Assembly (NCBI RefSeq): GCF_937425535.1 | Contig: NZ_OW485602.1 | Span: forward strand, 1-64,000 | DNA from: Rhodovastum atsumiense | GTDB lineage: Bacteria > Pseudomonadota > Alphaproteobacteria > Acetobacterales > Acetobacteraceae | Direction of reading: 5' to 3' | DNA length: 64,000 nucleotides | In this document: positions 36,365 to 45,252 of the stretch, one piece after another | How positions within the stretch are numbered: position 1 is the first letter of the stretch | Layout: each line of letters begins with the position of its first letter | Program-made: the position numbers and the translations under genes | The notes under the pieces: generated by a model | Told to the model about the DNA's origin: nothing | Databases searched by the model: none | Seen by the model: the letters and a program-made list of their open reading frames with translations, nothing else

Positions 36365-37110
36365 AATCCAATGGCCCACGTTTCCTGCTTGTCCTTGTGT
36401 TGCCTCTGGCCATGGCTGCCTGCGACAGCTTCGGTCACGTCCAGCAGCCACCGTCAATGAGCGCACCGGGGAATGCCGACATCATTCCTGATGCGATGCC
36501 AATATCGCCTCCGCTTGCCGCGGCGCATTCCTTTGATGCCGGGCCGACACAGCAAGGGTCGCTATGGCGGCGCGGTGCCAAGACCTTCTTTCGTGATCCA
36601 CGCGCACGTGGCGTCGGCGACCTCCTGACGGTTTCGGTAAACATGCAGGAGCAGGCGGAATTCGCGAATCAAACCGCGCTGCAGCGCGATACCGCCAATG
36701 GCATGACCGTTCCCAACTTGTTTGGACTTGGCACCTTCATCGGCCGCGTCATTCCCGGCCTGAAAAACACCGACCCCACCATTGCCACCACCGGTCAGGA
36801 AAAAACCGAAGGCAAGGGTGATATCAAACGCAGCGAAAACATCCGCCTCGCGGTGGCCGCCACGGTTTTGCGCGTCCTGCCCAACAACAATCTTGAGATC
36901 GCGGGCAGCCAGCAGATCCGTCTGAACAACGAACTGCGGGAACTGCAGATCCGTGGAATCGTCCGCCCCGAGGACATCCGTTCGGACAATACCATCCCTT
37001 CGGAGAAGATCGCCGAGGCCCGCATCGCCTATGGCGGCCGCGGAGTTTCCTCGGATCTGCAGCGTCCGAAATGGGGACAGGACCTGCTTCAGCGCTTCCA
37101 GCCATTCTGA
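36361..37110 (+). CDS. flgH: Flagellar L-ring lipoprotein FlgH
   Basis: 249 residues from ATG at 36361, chosen because it overlaps the flgA stop and starts a lipoprotein signal (LLVLVLPLAMAAC, lipobox Cys about residue 21). Body motifs are GSLWRRGAKTFFRDPRARGV, GDLLTVSVNMQEQAEFANQT, LRVLPNNNLEIAGSQQIRLN and the end RPEDIRSDNTIPSEKIAEAR. FlgH forms the outer-membrane L ring. flgI is not in this cluster. Confidence 0.95.
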   Translation: MKSNGPRFLLVLVLPLAMAACDSFGHVQQPPSMSAPGNADIIPDAMPISPPLAAAHSFDAGPTQQGSLWRRGAKTFFRDPRARGVGDLLTVSVNMQEQAEFANQTALQRDTANGMTVPNLFGLGTFIGRVIPGLKNTDPTIATTGQEKTEGKGDIKRSENIRLAVAATVLRVLPNNNLEIAGSQQIRLNNELRELQIRGIVRPEDIRSDNTIPSEKIAEARIAYGGRGVSSDLQRPKWGQDLLQRFQPF

Positions 37111-37150
37111 CCACGCTTCCCACACCACGTCTCATGAAGGAACAAGTCTG

Positions 37151-37543
37151 ATGAACCGCCGTTCGCTGATTGCCGGTGCCGCCATGTTGCTTGCCGCTCC
37201 TGTGGCGCATGCATCCAGCGAGACGGCGGATCCAAACAAAAAAGAATATCTCGCTATTGGCGACTTCACCATTAATCTGCCGCTTCAGGGAAAGCGGAGC
37301 GGTTATGTGGTAATCGGCATCACCGTCGAAGCCCGATCTGCCGCCGTCGCCGCACTGAAGGCAGCAGCGCCACGAGTACGCGAGGCAGTGTTGCAACGGT
37401 TAATGGACATGTCGAGCCGAGGTGAAATCCGTCCGGGCCAAACCGATCCACTGACGTTGAAGGATGCAATGGTGGCGCTGATCACGCGATTGCAGCCGGA
37501 AGGCGTGATCGACGTGCTGATCACGCGTATCCTGTTCAGCTAA
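37151..37543 (+). CDS. FliL-like flagellar basal-body associated protein
   Basis: 130 residues from ATG at 37151 with AAGGA upstream. An N-terminal hydrophobic stretch (RRSLIAGAAMLLAAPVAHA) could be a cleaved signal or anchor. The body (EYLAIGDFTINLPLQGKRSG, VREAVLQRLMDMSSRGEI) resembles FliL beta-strand and helix order, but the usual long N-terminal region and membrane helix are not typical here. It follows flgH as the last gene of the flgF operon. The stop codon touches the end of a small IS5 derivative, so the natural C-terminus may have been altered by that insertion. Confidence 0.6.
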   Translation: MNRRSLIAGAAMLLAAPVAHASSETADPNKKEYLAIGDFTINLPLQGKRSGYVVIGITVEARSAAVAALKAAAPRVREAVLQRLMDMSSRGEIRPGQTDPLTLKDAMVALITRLQPEGVIDVLITRILFS

Positions 37544-37747
37544 GAACCTGTCCCGGTAAGCTGAATCTGCAGGTGGCGTTCCCAGATTCGGGGCATGCCA
37601 AGGAATTCCGGATCCCGTCCCAAGAGGCAGCCAACCCGTGATGACGGTTGGCGGCTGCCGGATGAACTGTGGGCCAAGATGGAGCCCCTGCTCCACCTCG
37701 CATGCGACGTCATCACCTGGCGTCACGCCCTACCGAGATAGGCTCTT
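37542..37747 (+). mobile_element. About 200-bp internally deleted IS5-family derivative
   Basis: Inverted ends GAACCTGTCCCGGTAAG (37544-37560) and, on the other strand, GAGCCTATCTCGGTAGG (37729-37745) enclose a 48-codon frame (37595-37741). That frame begins like an IS5 transposase (MPRNSGSRPKRQ, WRLPDELWAKMEPLL) and ends like one (VITWRHALPR), so the centre has been lost. The stop lies within the right inverted end, as in full IS5 elements. This is a MITE-like relic. Confidence 0.6.
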
Positions 37748-38266
37748 GGCCTTGAAACCGCCGCCCACGTGGTGAAGCTGGCCAAAGGCGACCACGTTGC
37801 CTTCGTCAGGAAGGTACCTGATGTCGTCGATGGGTGCCCATCGCAATCGATTGTACCTCTTTCGACCCATCGCGAATGTCGCCTCAGTCGTTGGTATCGG
37901 AGTATCAGCGATCCAGCGATTCTGGCACTGCCGGGCTTCCGTGCTCTCGATGTACCGCAGCGGGCCGTGCACGAGCTGGGGCATGCGATACGGGTGGTGG
38001 TCGCCCCGGGAGATGGCGTCACTGCACGACAGCACGCCCGGACCATGCAGCAGCAATCCGAGCAGGTACTACAGCAACTCGACACATCTGGTCGTGAATG
38101 AAGCCAAGGAGCTTGACCAGGCCGGTATCCGCGTCGGTCTATGTCATTGCCTCAGGTCATGCTGTCTGCACTGCGACGGATGGTTCCCTCCCCGGGAAAC
38201 GCCTCCGTCGCAATGGAGACGTCGTTCCCCGGAGGGCGCCCCTTTCATGGGGCATGCCTGGAAGAA
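37748..38266. other. Intergenic, no recognised gene
   Basis: About 520 bases between the IS5 relic and flgD. Open frames of about 110 codons exist on both strands (37769-38101 plus, 37730-38056 minus), but none has a ribosome site, family motif or flagellar resemblance. It is probably decayed transposon DNA. Confidence 0.5.
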
Positions 38267-38953
38267 TCAGGACAGGCCGGTGACCGAAGCTCCATCGACC
38301 GTGCGCCCGTCATCAAGCAGTAGCTGCCATGTACCACCACTGCCCTGCAGCACCTGCACGATCTTGCCCGAGGTGCCAAGCGAACCCGCGGTCGCAGTCG
38401 CGCCCTTGCTGTCGGTGCCGACCACCGTCGCGCCATAGGAGCCGGCGGGCAGGCGGTTGCCCTTGTCATCGCGTCCGTCGAACCCGACCTGTCCGCTTGT
38501 GCCGGCCAGTGCGACCTTGCGCACAACCTTGCCCGATGCATCGGTGATCTCAACGCGGATGTTGCTTAGCTCCGGCTTGTTCACCTTGAAGGTGGTTGTC
38601 GTCGGAATGCCTGACTCTGGCACTGCAACCGATGTGGCAGTCGCCGAGACATTGTGTCCGATCATGCCGGCGTACTGGCCGAGCGAATAGCCAGAGAGTG
38701 CCTGCGAGATGGCATCGAGCTTGGTGTTACTCTTCACCAACTGCTCGACACTGCTGAACTGTGCAAGCTGGGCCACGAACTGCGTGGGATCGGTTGGCGA
38801 CATCGGATCCTGGTTCTTCAGCTGCGCCGTCAGCAGCGTGAGGAACTGGTTGAACTGCGCATCCCCGGCCTGTGCGCCAACTTTATTCGTGCTTGGCGTG
38901 GAAGCAAGGTTGGCTAGCGTGCTCGCGGCCGTAACGGAAGGCGTCGTGCTCAT
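38267..38953 (-). CDS. flgD: Hook assembly scaffold protein FlgD
   Basis: 228 residues. The conserved N-terminal FlgD motif (DAQFNQFLTLLTAQLKNQDP, TDPTQFVAQLAQFSSVEQL) is followed by the Fn3/Tudor-like C-terminal part (VRKVALAGTSGQVGFDGRDD, GNRLPAGSYGATVVGTDSKG). FlgD caps the growing hook and is an export substrate that leaves with hook completion. It lies 15 bases downstream of fliK. flgE, the usual next gene, is replaced here by decayed transposon DNA. Confidence 0.95.
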   Translation of the reverse strand: MSTTPSVTAASTLANLASTPSTNKVGAQAGDAQFNQFLTLLTAQLKNQDPMSPTDPTQFVAQLAQFSSVEQLVKSNTKLDAISQALSGYSLGQYAGMIGHNVSATATSVAVPESGIPTTTTFKVNKPELSNIRVEITDASGKVVRKVALAGTSGQVGFDGRDDKGNRLPAGSYGATVVGTDSKGATATAGSLGTSGKIVQVLQGSGGTWQLLLDDGRTVDGASVTGLS

Positions 38954-38968
38954 AGGAGCTCCATTGGA

Positions 38969-40804
38969 TCAGGCGAGGATGTCGACCAGGCTGTCGTTGA
39001 GGCGCCGGGTCGGTGGTGGCGCAATCACCGTTTCCGGTTCGGCCTCGGAGAAGCGAAGGTGACTCTGGGCAAGCGGCGTCCCGGAATCCGCGGGTTGGCG
39101 GCCAAACCGCAGATCGAGTCCCCCCGAACCAAGATCGATGCCAGCCTGGGCGAGTTGCTGCTCGATGGCAGGGCGATCGCGATTGAACGCTTCGAAGGTC
39201 TCGCGGCGGTCGAGCATCATCTGTACGCCGACACCGTTGTCCCGGAAGGATAGCCGGACCTCGACACGGCCGAGTTCCTCGGGATGCAACGCCACCGTGA
39301 CGGTGTGGCTGCCGTCCTGCAGGGCACGTGCCACGCGCACCGCAACCATTTCACCTGCCCCGGTGACGAGGTGGGGGGGCACCGGCGTATCTGTCTGGCC
39401 GGTCGCCGAAGGAATGGTCGAAGACGCGGTGGAGGCGACGGTCGCCGGCTGGGCAGGTGAATGCGCCATAACCTGTGCGGCTGTCTGTGTGACAGACGAC
39501 ATGGTGGGCCAGCCATCGACAGGAGCTGTGCTCGTGCTGCCTCCGGAAGGCGTCGTGATGGTGGACTGCGCGGTGTTGCCGGACGAAGCGGATCCGGCCG
39601 CCGAGGCAGGATCGGCGGGTGAAGCGGTCGGGGGCAGCGCGCGTGATGCGGCCTCGACGGGTCCACCGGCTACAGGGCGAAAGAACGGCTGGAAAGCCTG
39701 ATCGTCGTTGCCAGTCGCATCGCCACCATGTGCGCTGACGGAAGGCGTCCCTGTCGGACGGGACATGCTCCGCGAAACGGCGGATGCGACCAGATGTGCG
39801 GCGGCCGTTGCAGCCGTGACTGGTGCGGCCGTGGGCGATGCCACGTTGGTAGCGGGGTTGGCGGCTGCCGTGGTGGCAGTGTCAGTGCTGCCGGCCGTGG
39901 ATGGGGTCACGACCGGGGAGGGTGTTGCCACCTGAGGGTCCGTCGGGATGGCCCCCGCCGGAAGCGGCGAAGTCCTGACAGGCGGTGTGTCGGTGGTGGC
40001 ACCAGGGTCCGAAGGCGGGTTGGCCGAAGCCACCACGGTCGGATCGGTTGACCCCGGGGGTGTTGAGGGGATCGGGATCGATGACGAAGCAGTTGATGGC
40101 GGAATGACCTGAGCAAGGCCAGGCGTGGAGGATGTCACCGGTCCCGGAATCGGCGTGGCCGGATCCGGTGAAACGGCCGCCTGCTTGCCATCCTCCGGCA
40201 GCACTGGTGCGGGGGGAACATTGGCAACGAGTGCTGCCTCAGTTTTTGCCATCATGCCATCATGCTGGTTTTCCAGCATTGCTTCGGGCCGGGCCGGACC
40301 GTCTCCGGTGCCTGGCTGCGGTGTGCCCGCGATGGCCGACATGGCGGATGCCGGAATGGAGCCGGCATTTTGCATGCTGGCAATTATGTTGGATTCTGAA
40401 GAAATTGTGGGCAGCACCGTGTCGCCGGAGAAGGAATCTCCCGTCTGCGGGACAGCCGTACCGCCGGTGGTGAGCGGGGCGGTTGCAGAGGCTGCGGCGG
40501 GCAAAGGAGCAGGCAACGGTTGTGCCGCCATCAGCGCAGCCAGGGCGGCGGCGTCCGGCGCACTGCCTGGACGTGCCTGGGGAGAAAGAGCGGGTTCAGT
40601 GTCCGCATCTCCGGTGGGGGTACCCGGGACCGTTGCCGCAGTTGCAGACGAGGTCGATGCCGCAGCAGCAGTGGACGCCGGAGCAGAGGCAAGGGCCGCA
40701 ATCAGCGCTGCGAAGTCAGTTCCCCCTGCCTGTTGCCGGGTCGCTGCAGTGGCAGAGTTTGCCACCGGCGGTGAAGCCGTCGACGTCGCGTTAATGGCAG
40801 CCAT
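38969..40804 (-). CDS. fliK: Flagellar hook-length control protein FliK
   Basis: 611 residues. The N-terminal four fifths is low complexity, rich in Ala, Thr, Pro and Ser, as expected of a flexible molecular ruler. The C-terminal Flg_hook domain is plain at about residues 480-570: GAGEMVAVRVARALQDGSHT, VTVALHPEELGRVEVRLSF, RRETFEAFNRDRPAIEQQLA. FliK measures hook length and triggers the FlhB specificity switch. Grouping with flgD and downstream of cheY-cheZ suggests late basal-body expression. The ruler part is long, which would predict a long hook or periplasm if ruler logic holds. Confidence 0.92.
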   Translation of the reverse strand: MAAINATSTASPPVANSATAATRQQAGGTDFAALIAALASAPASTAAAASTSSATAATVPGTPTGDADTEPALSPQARPGSAPDAAALAALMAAQPLPAPLPAAASATAPLTTGGTAVPQTGDSFSGDTVLPTISSESNIIASMQNAGSIPASAMSAIAGTPQPGTGDGPARPEAMLENQHDGMMAKTEAALVANVPPAPVLPEDGKQAAVSPDPATPIPGPVTSSTPGLAQVIPPSTASSSIPIPSTPPGSTDPTVVASANPPSDPGATTDTPPVRTSPLPAGAIPTDPQVATPSPVVTPSTAGSTDTATTAAANPATNVASPTAAPVTAATAAAHLVASAVSRSMSRPTGTPSVSAHGGDATGNDDQAFQPFFRPVAGGPVEAASRALPPTASPADPASAAGSASSGNTAQSTITTPSGGSTSTAPVDGWPTMSSVTQTAAQVMAHSPAQPATVASTASSTIPSATGQTDTPVPPHLVTGAGEMVAVRVARALQDGSHTVTVALHPEELGRVEVRLSFRDNGVGVQMMLDRRETFEAFNRDRPAIEQQLAQAGIDLGSGGLDLRFGRQPADSGTPLAQSHLRFSEAEPETVIAPPPTRRLNDSLVDILA

Positions 40805-40851
40805 CGCGCATCCCTTCTGGATTTCGCAAGCACTCGGTCAGATGACGACCG

Positions 40852-41568
40852 TCACCCGAACAGGGCGTCGATATCATCCTGTGATGCCGGTCCCGCGGCC
40901 GGGGCCGCAGCCGCATGGCCAAGCAAAGCATCGATATCGTTCTGGCCAAGTCCATTATCGACCGGGCCGTTCAGCAGATGCGCATCCACACGGTTATCGT
41001 GGGCAGGCGCATCCACGCCATCCATGTCCACTTTCGCCTGCCACAGCACGCCGAGGGATGTTACCCGCTGCTCGATATAGGTCAGTGCCTGCACGACTTT
41101 ACGGATACGCTGCCCGGTCAGGTCCTGGAACGAGCAGGCCATGAAAATATCGGTTGCCGCGGCCTCGATCACATCGAGATCTCGCACCGCCTCCGGTTTG
41201 AGATCGGAGGCGCGGCGCAGGCGCTGCACGGCCTCTTGCGAGCGTTCGGCAGCTCCCATGATCTCGACAGCGGCACGTTCGGTGGCACCCACCACCGAAT
41301 CCAGCTCGCCCGAGGCGCTCGCAAGGCGGGTGCTGCCGACGCCGGCCGGGATAAGACCAGCAACTTCCGAGCGGGTCTCGGCGATCAGCCGGCCCATGCT
41401 GCGCAGCTCTTCCTTGAGCATCTCGAGATTGCGCTCGGCTTCGCTGCCTGGCTTCACGCCACCCAGGCGTGTGACTTCGCGTTGCAGAACGCTCGCAATT
41501 TGCTCGAGCCGCGCCGCCATTTCTGCGGCCGCGTCGTGGTTGGCCGTCCTGGCCGGCATGGTGTCCAT
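40852..41568 (-). CDS. cheZ: CheY-P phosphatase CheZ with duplicated acidic C-terminal motif
   Basis: 238 residues. A long helical body ends in the CheZ active-site signature ACSFQDLTGQRIRKVVQAL, with the Asp and the catalytic Gln in the expected positions. After a linker, the C-terminus has two like motifs, QNDIDALLGH and SQDDIDALFG (protein end). CheZ usually has one CheY-binding C-terminal helix; these motifs also look like the CheY-binding EIDALL N-terminus of FliM. It lies nine bases after cheY. Confidence 0.9.
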   Translation of the reverse strand: MDTMPARTANHDAAAEMAARLEQIASVLQREVTRLGGVKPGSEAERNLEMLKEELRSMGRLIAETRSEVAGLIPAGVGSTRLASASGELDSVVGATERAAVEIMGAAERSQEAVQRLRRASDLKPEAVRDLDVIEAAATDIFMACSFQDLTGQRIRKVVQALTYIEQRVTSLGVLWQAKVDMDGVDAPAHDNRVDAHLLNGPVDNGLGQNDIDALLGHAAAAPAAGPASQDDIDALFG

Positions 41569-41576
41569 CCCCGCCC

Positions 41577-41939
41577 TCAGCCCATAACTGCTGCGATCTT
41601 TGCCTTCAGCGTCTCGGCGGTGAACGGCTTGACGATATAATTGTTCACGCCTGCCTTCTTGGCCTCGATGACGTTCTCGGTCTTGCTCTCGGCGGTAACC
41701 ATGATGAACGGCATCTTGCCGAGATTGGCATCGGCACGGACCTGGCGCAGCAGATCAAGTCCGGTCATCGGTTCCATGTTCCAATCGGAAATGACCAAAT
41801 CGAAACGGGTGCCGCGCAGCTTGGTCAGCGCCTCGCCGCCATCACCAGCTTCCTCGACTTCGGTAAGACCGATCTGGCTGAGCAAGTTTCGCAAAATACG
41901 ACGCATGGTCGGATAGTCATCTACCACAAGGATCTTCAT
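41577..41939 (-). CDS. cheY: Chemotaxis response regulator CheY
   Basis: 120 residues from ATG at 41939 (GGAG upstream). A single receiver domain: acid pair Asp7-Asp8 (ILVVDDYPTMRRILRNLL), phosphoacceptor Asp52 (LVISDWNMEPMTGLDLL), Thr in FIMVTAES and Lys in NNYIVKPFTAETL. Phospho-CheY binds the motor switch to change rotation. It is the first gene of cheY-cheZ-fliK-flgD and is divergent from cheA. Confidence 0.95.
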   Translation of the reverse strand: MKILVVDDYPTMRRILRNLLSQIGLTEVEEAGDGGEALTKLRGTRFDLVISDWNMEPMTGLDLLRQVRADANLGKMPFIMVTAESKTENVIEAKKAGVNNYIVKPFTAETLKAKIAAVMG

Positions 41940-42006
41940 GGCGGGATTCTCCACGGGAGGGGGCCGGTGCCGTCTATACGCGTTACGCGTGGATTTCGCA
42001 AAGAGA

Positions 42007-42035
42007 TTGACGCGCAGGTTGTATATGACGATAAG
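42007..42035 (+). promoter_or_regulatory. Candidate promoter for the cheA operon
   Basis: TTGACG (42007-42012) and GATAAG (42030-42035) are 17 bases apart and lie 35 bases before the cheA ATG. The -35 is good and the -10 is weak (four of six). Confidence 0.35.
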
Positions 42036-42070
42036 ACCATTGCGACAGAATTTCGCATCCGGGGCGCCGC

Positions 42071-44797
42071 ATGGACGACTTCGTTAAAGATTTCCTTGTC
42101 GAAACTGTTGAGGCGCTCGCCGTTCTGGACAATGACCTTGTCCGGCTCGAGGCCACGCCTGACGATGGTACCCTGATCTCGGGAATCTTCCGCACCCTCC
42201 ACACCATCAAGGGAACTTGCGGATTTCTGGGCCTGCAGCGCCTTGGCCGGGTTGCCCATGCGGGCGAGAACGTGCTCGGCCGCCTGCGTGACGGCACGCT
42301 GGCGCCAACCCCCGAGATTGTCACCGCCATTTTGCATTGCGTGGATGCCATCAAGGCGCTGGTCGCCAACCTGGAAGCCACTGGCTCCGAAGGTGATCGC
42401 GACGACGAGACGTTGATCGCCGAGCTAGATGCCATCGCCGAGCACGGCCTGCATGGCGCTGCCCCGGAAACGTCCGCGCCACCACCACCGCCGCCACCGC
42501 CGCCACCTCCAGAACCCGCCGCGGAAGCACCAGCCAGCGATTCGGACGAGTTGCAGGCGCTGTTCGATGCCGCGCCCGGCCCGGATGACGTGGCCTCGTC
42601 CTCACCCCCAACCCCGGCACCCAGCGTGGCCCCCCCTCCCCCCCCGGCTCCGCCTCCTGCTCCCGCTGCCTCCCGGCCGGCAGCCTCCCCCGCCGCGCGC
42701 AAGCCCGGGGAAGAAACCGAAACACGGGATTCCGCGCTCGCGGCACAGAGCATCCGCGTCAGCATCGACCTGCTCGAAACGCTGATGACCACGGTCAGCG
42801 AACTGGTTCTGACCCGCAACCAACTCCTGCAGTTGCTGCGCAACACCCGGGACAGTGAATTCGCCGCCCCCCTGCAGCGGCTGTCGCTCATCACTTCCGA
42901 GCTGCAGGAAGGGGTGATGAAGACGCGCATGCAGCCGATCGGTAATGCCTGGTCGAAGCTGCCACGCATCGTTCGTGATCTTGCCCGCGAGCTCGGCAAG
43001 AAGATCGAGCTGGTGATGGACGGCGCCGACACCGAGGTGGACCGGCAGATCCTGGAGCTGATCAAGGATCCGCTGACCCACATGGTGCGCAACTGCGCCG
43101 ACCATGGGCTCGAGAACCCGCAGCAGCGCGTCGCCGCCGGCAAGGAAGAAACCGGGCGCGTCCATCTGCAGGCGTTCCACGAGGGTGGGCACATCATCGT
43201 CCGCATCGCCGATGACGGGCGCGGCATGGACATCGGGCGCATCCGCCGCAAGGCGGTGGAGAACGGCCTCACCTCCGAGGCCGAGCTGCTGACGATGTCG
43301 GATGCGCAGATCCTGCAGTTCATCTTCCGCGCCGGCTTCTCGACGGCCGAAGTGATCACCGCCGTCTCCGGCCGCGGCGTCGGCATGGATGTGGTGAAGA
43401 CCAACATCGAGAAGATCGGTGGCACCATCGATCTTGCCTCCACGCCAGGCCGCGGTGCAGTCTTCACCATCAAGATCCCGCTGACGCTTGCCATCGTCTC
43501 GGCATTGATCGTTGGCTGCGGCATCGAGCGCTTCGCCGTCCCGCAGATCAGCGTGATCGAGCTGGTGCGGGCGGGCGGCGGCGACCATCGCATCGAGCGC
43601 ATCAAGGACAGCGCCGTGCTGCGCCTGCGCGAGCGGCTGCTGCCGCTGGTGGACCTGCGCCACCTGCTCGAGCTTGGCGAGCCCGCCGAGGAAGCCGAGG
43701 AACTGGTCGTGGTGACCCAGGTCGGGCCACACCGCTTCGGCATCGTCGTCGACCGTATCTACGACACCGAGGAAATCGTGGTGAAGCCGGTCGCACCGTT
43801 GCTGAAAAGCATCGGTGTGTTCTCTGGCAACACTATCCTCGGCGATGGTTCGGTCTGCATGATCCTCGATCCCAACGGCATCCTCTCGCGCATCGGCCGC
43901 GCCGACGCGGGGGCGCCACCGGCCGAGACCGAGCGCCGCGACACGGGCCCGGGAGGCGTTGGCGAACGCATGCGCCTGCTGTTGGTGCGTGCGGGGGGAG
44001 GCATGCGCAAGGCGATCCCGCTCGATCTCGTGGCACGGCTCGAAGAAATCGCGGTGGATGATGTGCGCAGCTCCGATGGGCGCCTGCTGGTCCCCTACCG
44101 CGAGCGCCTGATGCCGCTGGTGCTTGCCGCCGACGATGTCACGATGGCGCCGGGCATGCGCAAGCCGGTGCTGGTCTTCACCGAAACCGACCCGGGTGAT
44201 GCCCGTCGCAACGAGAGCAACCCACGGCAGATGGGGCTGATCGTCGATGCCATCGAGGACATCGTCGAGAGCACGCTGACCGTCGAGATCCGCGCCGGTC
44301 GCCCCGATATCGTCGGCAGCGCCCTGGTCGGCGGCGAGCCCACCGAGGTGGTGGACACCGGTCACCACCTGACCCGGGCGAGTGCAGACTGGTTCAGCCT
44401 GCCGGAGAACACCAAGGTCGCACGCCGCGTGCTGATGGTCGACGACAGCGGGTTCTTCCGCAACCTGATCGTCGCCACCCTGCGCGCCAATGGGATCGAG
44501 GCGATCGCCGCAAGCAACGCCGAGGAAGCGCTCACCATGATCTCGGAAGGTCCGCCGATCGATCTTCTGGTGACGGACATCGACATGCCCGGTCTCTCCG
44601 GCTACGAGCTTGCCCGTCGCGTGCGCAATGACCCACGGCTGGCCAACATTCCCATCATCGGCCTGTCGGGCCATGCCAGCCCGCGCGACGTCGAGCGTGG
44701 CATGCAGGCCGGCTTCACCCGCCATCTGCCCAAGCTCGACCGTGACCAGCTCATGGCCACGATCAGCAACATCCTCGCCGTGGAGGCTGTATCGTGA
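42071..44797 (+). CDS. cheA: Chemotaxis histidine kinase CheA, hybrid with two CheW-like domains and a receiver
   Basis: 908 residues. Order: HPt domain (phosphorylated His44 in RTLHTIKGTCGFLGLQ); Pro-rich linker about 138-220; dimerisation helices (SIDLLETLMTTVSELVLTRN); HATPase with HMVRNCADHGLENPQQR, DDGRGM and GRGVGMDVVKTNIEKIG; CheW-like regulatory domain; a second, diverged CheW-like segment about 640-780 (MRLLLVRAGGGMRKAIPLDL, VDAIEDIVESTLTVEI); and a C-terminal receiver about 785-905 (VLMVDDSGFFRNL, LLVTDIDMPGLSGYELARRV). The receiver may act as phosphate sink or give a second output. First gene of cheA-cheW-cheB-cheR, all overlapping by four bases. Confidence 0.95.
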   Translation: MDDFVKDFLVETVEALAVLDNDLVRLEATPDDGTLISGIFRTLHTIKGTCGFLGLQRLGRVAHAGENVLGRLRDGTLAPTPEIVTAILHCVDAIKALVANLEATGSEGDRDDETLIAELDAIAEHGLHGAAPETSAPPPPPPPPPPPEPAAEAPASDSDELQALFDAAPGPDDVASSSPPTPAPSVAPPPPPAPPPAPAASRPAASPAARKPGEETETRDSALAAQSIRVSIDLLETLMTTVSELVLTRNQLLQLLRNTRDSEFAAPLQRLSLITSELQEGVMKTRMQPIGNAWSKLPRIVRDLARELGKKIELVMDGADTEVDRQILELIKDPLTHMVRNCADHGLENPQQRVAAGKEETGRVHLQAFHEGGHIIVRIADDGRGMDIGRIRRKAVENGLTSEAELLTMSDAQILQFIFRAGFSTAEVITAVSGRGVGMDVVKTNIEKIGGTIDLASTPGRGAVFTIKIPLTLAIVSALIVGCGIERFAVPQISVIELVRAGGGDHRIERIKDSAVLRLRERLLPLVDLRHLLELGEPAEEAEELVVVTQVGPHRFGIVVDRIYDTEEIVVKPVAPLLKSIGVFSGNTILGDGSVCMILDPNGILSRIGRADAGAPPAETERRDTGPGGVGERMRLLLVRAGGGMRKAIPLDLVARLEEIAVDDVRSSDGRLLVPYRERLMPLVLAADDVTMAPGMRKPVLVFTETDPGDARRNESNPRQMGLIVDAIEDIVESTLTVEIRAGRPDIVGSALVGGEPTEVVDTGHHLTRASADWFSLPENTKVARRVLMVDDSGFFRNLIVATLRANGIEAIAASNAEEALTMISEGPPIDLLVTDIDMPGLSGYELARRVRNDPRLANIPIIGLSGHASPRDVERGMQAGFTRHLPKLDRDQLMATISNILAVEAVS

Positions 44798-45252
44798 GCC
44801 GCACATCACACGAACTCGTCACCATGGAAGTGGCAGGCCAGCCCTTCGGCATCCCGGTCGAGCAGGTCCGCGACGTGCTCGGGCCGCAGAGCATCACCCG
44901 TATCCCGCTGGCTCCCGCGGCGGTGGCAGGCTCGCTCAACCTGCGCGGACGCATCGTCACCGTGCTCGACATGCGCGTGGCGCTCGGTCTCGGCCGCACC
45001 ACCGATCCCGCGAAGGCCATGAACGTGGTAACCGAACAGGGCGAGGAGCCGTATTCACTCCTGGTCGATCAGGTCGGTGACGTGCTTCCGCTTGAAGGTG
45101 CCGCCATCGAGCCGCCGCCGCCCACGCTCGAACCCGCCTGGCGTGCGGTCAGCGATGGTGTGGTGAAGCTGCAGGATCGGCTGGTGCTGATCCTGCTGCT
45201 TGATCGTCTGCTGCCTGGCATCACCGATACGCCGGCCGCCGGCCGGGGATGA
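44794..45252 (+). CDS. cheW: Chemotaxis adaptor CheW
   Basis: 152 residues, GTG start overlapping the cheA stop. A single CheW SH3-like domain: ELVTMEVAGQPFGIPVEQVR, PAAVAGSLNLRGRIVTVLDM, YSLLVDQVGDVLPL and DRLVLILLLDRLL. It links receptors to CheA. It ends in a four-base overlap with cheB. Confidence 0.95.
   Translation: MSRTSHELVTMEVAGQPFGIPVEQVRDVLGPQSITRIPLAPAAVAGSLNLRGRIVTVLDMRVALGLGRTTDPAKAMNVVTEQGEEPYSLLVDQVGDVLPLEGAAIEPPPPTLEPAWRAVSDGVVKLQDRLVLILLLDRLLPGITDTPAAGRG

Noticed and set aside
37723-38101. Pair of opposite open frames of about 110-120 codons between the IS5 relic and flgD
   Set aside because: No family motif, no ribosome site and atypical composition; better treated as decayed DNA.
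38969-40804. Long opposite-strand frames over fliK and over cheA
   Set aside because: High GC codon use leaves long shadow frames; the called strands carry clear Flg_hook and CheA domains.
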